In this document: positions 5,715 to 11,572 of the stretch, in pieces
Numbering within the stretch: the first letter of the stretch is position 1
Layout of the letters: each line of letters starts with the position of its first letter
Assembly (NCBI GenBank): GCA_937958295.1
Contig: CALFEY010000451.1
Span: forward strand, 1 to 11,572
Origin: an uncultured Pseudomonadota bacterium
GTDB taxonomy: Bacteria; Pseudomonadota; Gammaproteobacteria; Burkholderiales; Casimicrobiaceae
DNA length: 11,572 nucleotides
Direction of reading: 5' to 3'
Notes under the pieces: generated by a model
Databases searched by the model: none
Seen by the model: only the letters and a program-made list of their open reading frames with translations
What the model was told of the DNA's origin: nothing
Program-made: the position numbers and the translations under genes

Positions 5715-7946
5715 TCACATGGCCTGCACGTCGATGCCCGCGGGGTCGCCGAAGATCTCGGCGCGCACCGACGGCGCGACGCGCACGGCGTAGGTGTTGT
5801 CCACGTTCGCGTGCACGGTGAGCTGGGCGAAGCCGCCCAGGGCCACCTGAGGCTTGCCGAATATCCATGCGAACTCGAGCGGCCCGGCGGGATCGATCTC
5901 GCCGGTGTGCTGCACCGCGCGGCCAAGCGGCAGAACATGGCCCTCGCGCCCGAACACCGGGAACTGGTCGGGCTTCGCGCGATAGCGAAGCACCTGCCGC
6001 CCCGCGAAGCGCTGGCGCGTGTTGAGGTCGTACCACTGGCCGGGGGGCAGGGCCAGCTCCACTTCGCCGCCGGAGCGCAGCACCGGCGCCACGAGCAGGG
6101 CATCGCCGCACATGAACTGCGTCTCGTAGTGCCGCAGGAGCGCGTTGCGCGGGAAGGCCAGAGGCATCGCGCGCATCACGGGCAGTCCCGTGGCCGTGGC
6201 CGCCGCGGCGGTGGCCTCGAGGTAGGGCAGCAGACGGTATCGGAAAGCGAGCCACTTGCGGCAGACGGCCTCGATCTCGGGACCGAAGGCCCAGGGCTCG
6301 CGCCCGGCAGCGCGCGGCAGGCGCAGGTGCGAGGCGAACACGGCCGCCTGGAGCCATCTTGCAAAGAGCTCGCCGCCCGGCCCGGGGCCATAGTCACCGC
6401 CGATGTCGCTGCCGGAGAAGGCACCGCCGCTCATGCCCCACGATAGGGCGCCGCGCAGCGAGGCGGCCAGGCCGTCCCAGTCGCTTTGCGCCGCGCCGGT
6501 GGAGCCGAGCGAGTAGCGGCCGCTGCCGGTCCAGCCGGCGCGGCTCCACACCACGGGGGGACTGTCGGCCGCGGTGGCGAACTTGGCGGTGGCCTCGAAC
6601 ACGCAGCGGTCCTGCAGCAGAGGATAGGCGTTGTGCAGGCGGCGTCCCCAGTCGCCGTTGTGGGCCACGGCGTCGTCGGGGACGTGCTCGCCGCCCGTGC
6701 CGTCGATGGCGCACGCGCCAGCGTCGAACAGCGCCTCGTGCGCGTCGCGCCACCACGCATAGGCGTCGGGATGCGTGAAATCGAACATGCCGACCTCGGT
6801 GGTGGCCTCCGCACCACTGCGCCACGGCGCAGCGTAGGGCTCGCCGTGGGCGTTGCGCAGCAGGAAGCCACTTTGCGCGAGCTCGCGGAAGCCGCGCGAC
6901 TGCGCGGGGATGTACGGATGCTCGCGGACGCACGTGCGCAGGCCCGCGGTGCGCAGTTGCGCCAGCGCGGCGGGCGGATCGACGGGGCTCGTGTCCTCGC
7001 TGTTGAGCGTGGACGAGGGCGCGAGCGCCGCGGCCTGCACGACCACGACGTCGCAGGGAATGCGCCGCTCGCGCACCCGTTGCGCCGTGGCGAGCGCGGC
7101 TGCCGTGGTGTCGTGCGCTCCGGCGGCCCACAGTCCGAAGCTCCAGCGCGGCAGCGCCGGCGCCCGGCCGGTGAGCGCGGTGAATGCGTCGAGGACACCC
7201 GCGGGGGTGTCCGCCGCGAAGAGCACGAGGTCGAGCGCCTCGTCGTCCACCACCACGGCGTAGCTGCGGTGCGACCAATCCGGGTGGCCCACGCCGTGGG
7301 TCACCATCCCGGGCGTGTGCACGAACACGCCCCAGGCACCGCGGCCGTTGCCGGGTCCCCACGCAAAGGGCACGTTGCGGTAGCCCTGGCCCGTGTTCAC
7401 GCTCTGCGCGTCCTCGACCTGCGAGTGGACGAGCTCGCCGCGCTTGTCGAGGCGGCCGAACTTCTCGCCAAGGCCGTACACCGGTTCGCCGGCGTCGAGC
7501 GCGAACGCAGCGGTCCACAGCCCGCCGCGCGGGGCACGGCCGAAAGCCGGCAGGCGAGTGTCGCCGCCGGGCTGCAGGTCGGTGACCGAGGCGAGCACCG
7601 TGGCGCCCTTGTGCGCGAGCCGCAGGGTCAGCGGGGTGCCGGCGAGCGAGAGCTCGACGTCGCCATTGGCGAGCGACCACGTGCCGCGTTCGGGCTGGGT
7701 CGTGGCAAAGCTTTTGGTGCGGCCTACGACGAGGCCGTAGTCGGGGCGCGTGTTGGGGCCGAGGCGCACGCGGAAGGCGCCGCCGGCGTAGGCGCTGATC
7801 TCGAGGATGTCGCCCGTGGTGGTGGCGAACGAGGCCGATGCGCTCGTGGCATCGAGGCTACCCTCGATGCCGAGGCGCAGGAAGGCGGAGGCGTCGAAGA
7901 GCACGCGGTCAGCCGGCGAAGACCGGCTCGGGCAGGCCGGGCACAT
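5715..7946 (-). CDS. Glycoside hydrolase family 31-like protein, probable pseudoenzyme
   Basis: A full-length (743 aa) alpha-glucosidase/alpha-xylosidase-like protein with no signal peptide. A beta-sandwich N-terminal domain (about 15-265, with YGLGEKFGRLDKRG and THGVGHPDWSHRSY) is followed by the TIM barrel (about 266-600) and C-terminal beta domains. Backbone motifs are well kept: FDFTHPDAYAWW, DDAVAHNGDWGRRLHN, SRAGWTGS, LAASLRGALSWGMSG, SHLRL. The active site is not. Where relatives have KTD(F/G)GE, this protein has DGTGGE, placing Thr417 at the nucleophile. Where they have WGGD, it has STGA, placing Ala485 at the acid/base. Other substitutions are listed among the findings. It may bind sugar without cleaving it. 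The ATG at 7946 overlaps the SMP-30 gene by 38 bases; a GTG at 7904, four bases after that stop, is a plausible alternative, since homology begins around VLFDASAFLRLG. Confidence 0.88.
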   Translation of the reverse strand: MCPACPSRSSPADRVLFDASAFLRLGIEGSLDATSASASFATTTGDILEISAYAGGAFRVRLGPNTRPDYGLVVGRTKSFATTQPERGTWSLANGDVELSLAGTPLTLRLAHKGATVLASVTDLQPGGDTRLPAFGRAPRGGLWTAAFALDAGEPVYGLGEKFGRLDKRGELVHSQVEDAQSVNTGQGYRNVPFAWGPGNGRGAWGVFVHTPGMVTHGVGHPDWSHRSYAVVVDDEALDLVLFAADTPAGVLDAFTALTGRAPALPRWSFGLWAAGAHDTTAAALATAQRVRERRIPCDVVVVQAAALAPSSTLNSEDTSPVDPPAALAQLRTAGLRTCVREHPYIPAQSRGFRELAQSGFLLRNAHGEPYAAPWRSGAEATTEVGMFDFTHPDAYAWWRDAHEALFDAGACAIDGTGGEHVPDDAVAHNGDWGRRLHNAYPLLQDRCVFEATAKFATAADSPPVVWSRAGWTGSGRYSLGSTGAAQSDWDGLAASLRGALSWGMSGGAFSGSDIGGDYGPGPGGELFARWLQAAVFASHLRLPRAAGREPWAFGPEIEAVCRKWLAFRYRLLPYLEATAAAATATGLPVMRAMPLAFPRNALLRHYETQFMCGDALLVAPVLRSGGEVELALPPGQWYDLNTRQRFAGRQVLRYRAKPDQFPVFGREGHVLPLGRAVQHTGEIDPAGPLEFAWIFGKPQVALGGFAQLTVHANVDNTYAVRVAPSVRAEIFGDPAGIDVQAM

Positions 7947-8784
7947 CCACCGGCAAGGCGAAGATGCCGCCCGATTGCGGCAGGCGCGCGAGCTCGTCGT
8001 CGGGACGGTTGCGCCGCGCGGTGGTCACGTAGAGCGTCCGGAGATCGGGGCCGCCGAAGGCGCACATCGTGGGGCACATCGCGGGCACCGGGTACTCGGC
8101 GAGCCTCTTGCCTGCCGGGGAGATCTTGAGCACCTTGCCGCCACGAAAGAAGGCGGTCCAGTAGTTGCCCTCGCTGTCCACCGCCCCGCCGTCGGGGCGG
8201 TCGGTCTCGCCGGTGAAGCGCACGAACGTGCGCGGGTTCGATGGCAGGCCGGTGCGCGGTTCGTAGTCGTAGGCGAGCACCTCGTGCGTGGGCGTGTCGG
8301 CGTGGTACATCGTGCGGCCGTCGGGGCTCCACGCGAGACCGTTGCTGATGGTCATGCCGCGCAGCACCTCGGTGAGGCGGCCATCGGCGTCCACGCGGTA
8401 GAGCGCGCCGCTCGGGGCGTCGCGGTTCTCGTTCATGGTGCCCACGAAGAAGCGGCCCGCGGGGTCGCAGCGTCCATCGTTGAAGCGATGGTGCGCGGGA
8501 TCGTAGGGCGGCTCGAGGATCCGCCGGTCGAGCGAGCCATCGGCGCGCCCGAGCCAGATACCGCTGCGCAGCGCCACCAGGAAGCCGTGCGGCCGCCGCA
8601 ACGCGAAGGAGCCGATCGCATCGGGCATGGGCATCACGTGATTGTTGCCGGTGGCCGGGTCGAAGCGGTTGAGCGAAGGCCGGTCGATGTCGACCCAGAA
8701 GAGCGAGGCCTCACGCGCGGACCACACGGGGGACTCGCCCAGCAGGGCCTTGGCGTCGAGGACGCAGCGAAAGGAGGCACTCAT
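7909..8784 (-). CDS. SMP-30/gluconolactonase/LRE family sugar lactonase
   Basis: A 291-residue six-bladed beta-propeller of the SMP-30 (regucalcin) family, whose members hydrolyse aldonolactones with one divalent metal ion. The expected residues are all present: metal ligand Glu17 in LLGESPVW, substrate-contacting Arg100 and Asn102 in HHRFNDGRCDP, metal ligand Asn148 in TISNGLAWSPDG, and catalytic Asp198 in RPDGGAVDSEGNYW. It should be an active cytoplasmic lactonase; the exact sugar is unknown. No clear Shine-Dalgarno precedes the ATG, but a good -10/-35 pair lies about 30-60 bases upstream. Its 3' end abuts or overlaps the GH31-family gene, so the two are translationally linked. Confidence 0.93.
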   Translation of the reverse strand: MSASFRCVLDAKALLGESPVWSAREASLFWVDIDRPSLNRFDPATGNNHVMPMPDAIGSFALRRPHGFLVALRSGIWLGRADGSLDRRILEPPYDPAHHRFNDGRCDPAGRFFVGTMNENRDAPSGALYRVDADGRLTEVLRGMTISNGLAWSPDGRTMYHADTPTHEVLAYDYEPRTGLPSNPRTFVRFTGETDRPDGGAVDSEGNYWTAFFRGGKVLKISPAGKRLAEYPVPAMCPTMCAFGGPDLRTLYVTTARRNRPDDELARLPQSGGIFALPVDVPGLPEPVFAG

Positions 8785-8820
8785 GGAGACGACACGGGCA
8801 TGCTTCGGATAGGCCCGTTC

Positions 8821-8849
8821 ATTCTACGCGGGCCGGTGGGGAGCGTCAG
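8821..8849 (-). promoter_or_regulatory. Candidate sigma-70 promoter for the SMP-30/GH31/pdxA/rsmA block
   Basis: On the minus strand CTGACG (8849-8844, four of six matches to TTGACA) is followed by a 17-base spacer and TAGAAT (8826-8821, five of six matches to TATAAT). The predicted start near 8814 leaves a leader of about 30 bases before the SMP-30 ATG at 8784. It lies in the 69-base gap after the transporter gene stop. It could drive SMP-30, the GH31-family gene, pdxA and rsmA together. Confidence 0.45.
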
Positions 8850-8853
8850 CGCA

Positions 8854-9603
8854 TCAGGCCACGAACATGAGGCCGAGCCCGCTCGCGACGAGCAGTGCGC
8901 CCACCCCCCGGCGGAAGGCCGCGGGGTCCATGCGATCATGCAGGCGGTCGCCGATCACCGTGCCCACGGCCACCGGGAGCAGCGCACCGGCGATGAGCGC
9001 CCAGTCCTGTGCCCGGAAGACGCCACCCGCGAGATAGGCCGCCGAGCGCATGAGGCCGAGCACGAGCAAGGTGGTGGCGACCGTCACTCGGAACACCGTC
9101 TTCGAAAGCCGCTGCGCATCGAACCACGTGACGTAGATGGGACCGGCCAGGCCGCCGAAGACCGTGGCCACCAGCGCGCCAGCGGCGGCGAGCGGATGCA
9201 CGGCCCATCGCGGCATGCGCGGCGCGCCGCCGAGCAGACGCTCGCCGGCGAGGCTGTACAGGGCGTAGAGCAGCACGTAGGCACCGAGCCAGCGGGCGAG
9301 CGAAGCGGGATCGATCGCCTGGAACACGAACACCCCCAGGGCCACGCCCACGAGCGATCCGGGCACGAACACCGCGAGCTCGCGCCAGCGGATCAGCGGC
9401 CAGTCCTTCACCGCCTGTCCCAGCGCAACCAGCAATCCGATCACGGTGATCACCGGCGCGATGGTGGACAGCGGCAGCACGAACGCGAGCAGCGGTGCCA
9501 CCACCACGCCGGAGCCGAATCCCGCGGCGCCGCGCACCGCGTAGCCGGCCGCGAGGGCGAGGGCGCACCACAGCGTTTCGAGCGGCGACAGGGGCCAGGG
9601 CAT
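8854..9603 (-). CDS. TauE/SafE (TSUP) family membrane transporter
   Basis: A 249-residue hydrophobic protein with about seven to eight predicted inner-membrane helices. The first helix contains the family-like GYAVRGAAGFGSGVVVAPLL, and a similar glycine-rich helix occurs in the second half (LVATVFGGLAGPIYVTWF, about 144-161), giving the two-fold repeat of the TSUP family. Members move sulfite, sulfoacetate, organosulfonates or other small anions; the substrate here cannot be told. I chose the ATG at 9603 because it gives normal family length and the first helix follows at once; the frame stays open for 367 more codons upstream, but that is an antisense shadow of azlCD. It is divergent from azlC and upstream of the SMP-30 gene on the same strand. 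Confidence 0.88.
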   Translation of the reverse strand: MPWPLSPLETLWCALALAAGYAVRGAAGFGSGVVVAPLLAFVLPLSTIAPVITVIGLLVALGQAVKDWPLIRWRELAVFVPGSLVGVALGVFVFQAIDPASLARWLGAYVLLYALYSLAGERLLGGAPRMPRWAVHPLAAAGALVATVFGGLAGPIYVTWFDAQRLSKTVFRVTVATTLLVLGLMRSAAYLAGGVFRAQDWALIAGALLPVAVGTVIGDRLHDRMDPAAFRRGVGALLVASGLGLMFVA

Positions 9604-9644
9604 GGCTGATGGTAGCGCGCGGGCGGGCGTCCTGCCCCGGCCGC

Positions 9645-9650
9645 TATAAT
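9645..9650 (+). promoter_or_regulatory. TATAAT -10 box upstream of azlC
   Basis: A perfect TATAAT on the plus strand lies 50 bases before the azlC ATG. A matching -35 hexamer at 16-18 bases is not evident (the region is G/C only). The expected start falls near 9657, inside the palindrome and at the foot of the hairpin described next. Confidence 0.4.
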
Positions 9651-9683
9651 CGTTCGCGAACGGGGAGGCGTGCCTCCCCTTCG
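9651..9683 (+). promoter_or_regulatory. Palindrome and leader hairpin at the predicted azlC transcription start
   Basis: CGTTCGCGAACG (9651-9662) is a perfect 12-base palindrome placed directly after TATAAT, an operator-like position. It runs into a second structure: GGGGAGGC (9662-9669) pairs with GCCTCCCC (9672-9679), and CGAA (9657-9660) can pair with TTCG (9680-9683) around a bulged C, giving about 11 pairs. TCTTT follows. A repressor site, an attenuator or a 5' stabilising hairpin are all possible. The repeats are seen; the roles are inferred. Confidence 0.45.
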
Positions 9684-9700
9684 TCTTTGCACCGTCCTCC

Positions 9701-10408
9701 ATGCGCCACATCGTTCGCTCCCGCGACTTCCGCGAAGGCTTCGTCGAGATGCTGCCGGCGTGCATCGGCTTGGCGCCCTTCGGCGTGGTATGCGGCGTGG
9801 GCGCGGCCGCCGCGGGTGCGGACTGGCTCGGCGCCCTCGGGCTGTCGGCCATCGTCTTCTCCGGCGCGGCGCAGATCGTGGCCACGCAGATGCTCGCGGC
9901 CGGGGCGCCCTTCGCGGTGATCGTGCTCACGGCGGCCGTGCTGGGCCTGCGGCTGCTGATGTACAGCGCGGCGATGGCGCCGCTCGTCAAGCCGCTGCCG
10001 GTGCGCTGGCAGCGCGGGCTCGCCTTCGTGCTGTCCGACCAGGCGTTCGCCGCCTCGCTGCGCCGTTTCTCGCGCGACGACGATCGCCTCGCGGCGGCGC
10101 GCCACTTCATGGGCTGCGGCGCCGCGTTGTGGGGCGGCTGGCAGATCGCGTGCATGGCCGGCTTCCTCGCCGGCAACCTGATCCCGCCCGCGTGGTCGCT
10201 CGAGTTCGCGGTGCCGCTGTGCTTCCTGGCACTCGTGGCGCCGCTCTTCCGCGACATGCCCTCGGTGCTGGCTGCGATCTGCGCCGGCATTGCTGTGCTG
10301 GCGCTCGCCCACCTGCCGATGAAGCTCAACTTGGTGGCGGCCGGCATGATCGGCATCGCGATGGGAACATGCGCCGACCTGGCGAGGGAGCGATGGAAGG
10401 CGCGCTGA
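9701..10408 (+). CDS. azlC: AzlC family branched-chain amino acid exporter, large subunit
   Basis: A 235-residue integral membrane protein of the AzlC/YgaZ family, the large subunit of a two-part exporter of branched-chain amino acids (YgaZH in E. coli also exports methionine). Features seen are the N-terminal FREGFVEMLPACIGLAPFGV, then FSGAAQIVATQMLAAGAP, LGLRLLMYSAAMAPLVK, and the later VLSDQAFAAS. About seven to eight helices are visible. No Shine-Dalgarno precedes the ATG; the bases just before it are TCCTCC, which could pair with the GGAGG in the leader hairpin. The gene overlaps azlD by 16 bases, so the two subunits are coupled. Many azlC genes sit next to a regulator gene; none is seen here. 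Confidence 0.93.
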   Translation: MRHIVRSRDFREGFVEMLPACIGLAPFGVVCGVGAAAAGADWLGALGLSAIVFSGAAQIVATQMLAAGAPFAVIVLTAAVLGLRLLMYSAAMAPLVKPLPVRWQRGLAFVLSDQAFAASLRRFSRDDDRLAAARHFMGCGAALWGGWQIACMAGFLAGNLIPPAWSLEFAVPLCFLALVAPLFRDMPSVLAAICAGIAVLALAHLPMKLNLVAAGMIGIAMGTCADLARERWKAR

Positions 10409-10719
10409 AGCTGTGGGCGGTGATCGTGGCGGTGGGCGCGCTCAACTACCTCTCGCGCCTGTCGTTCATCGCGTTCTTCGCGCGCCGGTCGATGCCGCCG
10501 CTGCTGGCGCGCGCGCTTAAGTACGTCCCTGCGGCGATGCTCACCGCGCTGATCGTGCCGATGATCGTGGAGGCGAAGGGCGGCGCGATCGATCTCGCCT
10601 CCTCGAAGGTGATGGCCGCGGTGATCGCCGGCACTGTGGCCTTCGTGTGGCGCAACACGCTCGCCACGCTCGGTGCAGGCATGGCCGCGCTGTGGCTCCT
10701 GCAATGGCTGCGTCCCTGA
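10393..10719 (+). CDS. azlD: AzlD family branched-chain amino acid exporter, small subunit
   Basis: A 108-residue membrane protein with about four helices, matching the AzlD/YgaH family: WAVIVAVGALNYLSRLSFIA at the start, then ARALKYVPAAMLTALIVPMI, and the end VAFVWRNTLATLGAGMAALW. It forms the exporter with AzlC. The start chosen is the ATG at 10393, which follows a GAGGGAG ribosome-binding site inside the end of azlC and gives normal family length; the same frame is open upstream only as a shadow of azlC. It is followed 45 bases later by the MoxR gene on the same strand. Confidence 0.92.
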   Translation: MEGALKLWAVIVAVGALNYLSRLSFIAFFARRSMPPLLARALKYVPAAMLTALIVPMIVEAKGGAIDLASSKVMAAVIAGTVAFVWRNTLATLGAGMAALWLLQWLRP

Positions 10720-10764
10720 ATTCGGCTACCATCCTCATTCCCCGCCCCGAGAGGAACCGCGCTC

Positions 10765-11572
10765 ATGCGCTTCGAAGGCACCGATTCCTACGTCGCCACC
10801 GACGACTTGAAGCTTGCTGTCAATGCGGCGATCGCGCTCGAGCGGCCGCTGCTCATCAAGGGCGAGCCGGGCACGGGCAAGACGCTGCTTGCCGAGGAAG
10901 TCGCCCGCGCCCTCGGTCGGCCCCTCTTGCAATGGCACGTGAAGTCCACCACCAAGGCGCAGCAGGGCCTGTACGAGTACGACGCGGTGTCGCGCCTGCG
11001 CGATTCGCAACTGGGCGTTGCCCACGTGGCGGATATCGGCCATTACATCAAGCACGGCGTGCTGTGGGAGGCCTTCGAGAGCGAGGCGCCTGCCGTGGTG
11101 CTGATCGACGAGATCGACAAGGCCGACATCGAGTTTCCCAACGATCTCCTGCGCGAGCTCGACCGCATGGAGTTCCACGTCTACGAGACGCAGAAGACCA
11201 TCGCGGCGCGGCACCGGCCGCTCGTGGTGATCACGTCCAACAACGAGAAGGAGCTGCCGGATGCCTTCCTGCGCCGCTGCTTCTTCCACTACATCCGCTT
11301 CCCCGACCGCGAGACGATGGAGCGCATCGTGGCGGTGCATTTCCCGGATCTGAAGAGGACCCTCCTCGCCGAGGCGCTGGAGGTGTTCTTCAACCTGCGT
11401 GAGGTGCCCGGTCTCAAGAAGAAGCCATCCACCTCCGAGCTCCTCGACTGGCTGAAGCTGTTGCTGGCCGAGGACATCCCACCGGAGGCACTGCGCTCCT
11501 CCGACAAGAAGGTGCTGATCCCGCCGCTGCACGGCGCGCTGCTCAAGAACGAGCAGGACGTGCACCTGTTCG
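10765..11572 (+). CDS. MoxR-type AAA+ ATPase (cut by window edge)
   Basis: 269 codons of a MoxR-family (CoxD-like) AAA+ ATPase are visible; no stop is reached, and family length suggests only about ten residues are missing. Walker A is GEPGTGKT (33-40), Walker B VVLIDEID (111-118), and sensor 1 lies in VVITSNNEKELPDAF, followed by LRRCFFHYIRFPD with the arginine finger region. Members act as chaperones that insert metals or assemble enzyme complexes, usually with a VWA-domain partner encoded next door; that gene would lie beyond the right edge. The start is supported by GAGAGGA nine bases before the ATG. It may be read through from azlCD, or from its own promoter in the 45-base gap, where I see no clear one. 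Confidence 0.93.
   Translation, partial: MRFEGTDSYVATDDLKLAVNAAIALERPLLIKGEPGTGKTLLAEEVARALGRPLLQWHVKSTTKAQQGLYEYDAVSRLRDSQLGVAHVADIGHYIKHGVLWEAFESEAPAVVLIDEIDKADIEFPNDLLRELDRMEFHVYETQKTIAARHRPLVVITSNNEKELPDAFLRRCFFHYIRFPDRETMERIVAVHFPDLKRTLLAEALEVFFNLREVPGLKKKPSTSELLDWLKLLLAEDIPPEALRSSDKKVLIPPLHGALLKNEQDVHLF

Noticed and set aside
4664..5821. A 385-residue plus-strand frame opposite pdxA
   Set aside because: Repetitive Arg/His/Glu-rich shadow of pdxA, which has all of its catalytic residues.
6486..6760. A frameshift or sequencing error as the cause of the altered GH31 motifs
   Set aside because: The flanking conserved motifs stay in one frame at the expected ungapped distances, so the changes are substitutions; an error would shift the surrounding residues.
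6486..8129. A 547-residue plus-strand open frame opposite the GH31-family gene
   Set aside because: Biased composition (Arg, Ala, Gly, Val, His), no domain, and fully antisense to a recognisable gene.
8785..8853. A terminator after the TSUP transporter gene
   Set aside because: No stem with a following T-run was seen in this gap; it looks more like a promoter region.
7807..9609. A 600-residue plus-strand open frame opposite SMP-30 and the transporter
   Set aside because: It is a low-complexity Arg/His/Gly/Glu-rich antisense frame typical of high-GC DNA; both opposite-strand genes have clear family motifs.
8854..10704. A 616-residue minus-strand open frame with a long N-terminal extension to the TSUP transporter
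   Set aside because: The extension lies antisense to azlC and azlD, is rich in Arg/Ser/Ala/Pro without recognisable motifs, and the transporter has normal length from the ATG at 9603.

Overview
The window is a gene-dense, high-GC stretch from a Gram-negative chromosome. The protein sequences and the pilU-pilT / yggS-proC-yggT-yggU arrangement point to a betaproteobacterium, probably Burkholderiales-like; the genus cannot be fixed from the sequence alone. There is no tRNA, rRNA, CRISPR array, insertion sequence or phage gene. No stretch longer than about 130 bases lacks a gene.

Layout. Positions 1-1404 (minus strand) carry the type IV pilus retraction ATPases: pilT complete, then pilU running off the left edge, with two mRNA hairpins in the 125-base gap between them. 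A divergent 87-base promoter region follows; it holds a near-consensus sigma-54 element pointing at pilT. Positions 1492-3873 (plus strand) are a tight operon, yggS-proC-yggT-yggU: PLP homeostasis, proline synthesis, a membrane protein and a DUF167 protein. Two of its junctions are GTGA overlaps. It converges on a minus-strand block at 3889-9603 that is read TSUP transporter, SMP-30 lactonase, GH31-family protein, pdxA, rsmA. From 9701 the plus strand carries azlC-azlD (branched-chain amino acid exporter) and the start of a MoxR-type AAA ATPase gene cut by the right edge.

The most unusual item is the GH31-family protein. Its overall sequence is well conserved and the frame is open for 743 codons. 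However, ungapped comparison with the family motifs as I remember them puts Thr at the catalytic nucleophile, Ala at the acid/base Asp, and substitutions at several other active-site positions. It looks like an intact but catalytically dead glycosidase. It is translated from the same message as an SMP-30 lactonase whose active-site residues are all present, and the pair sits directly upstream of pdxA-rsmA, where surA and lptD are commonly found in proteobacteria.

Other items worth checking are the sigma-54 element before pilT, a strong hairpin directly in front of the pilU ribosome-binding site, and a palindrome plus hairpin placed at the likely transcription start of azlCD. Most of the remaining genes look like ordinary, intact housekeeping genes.
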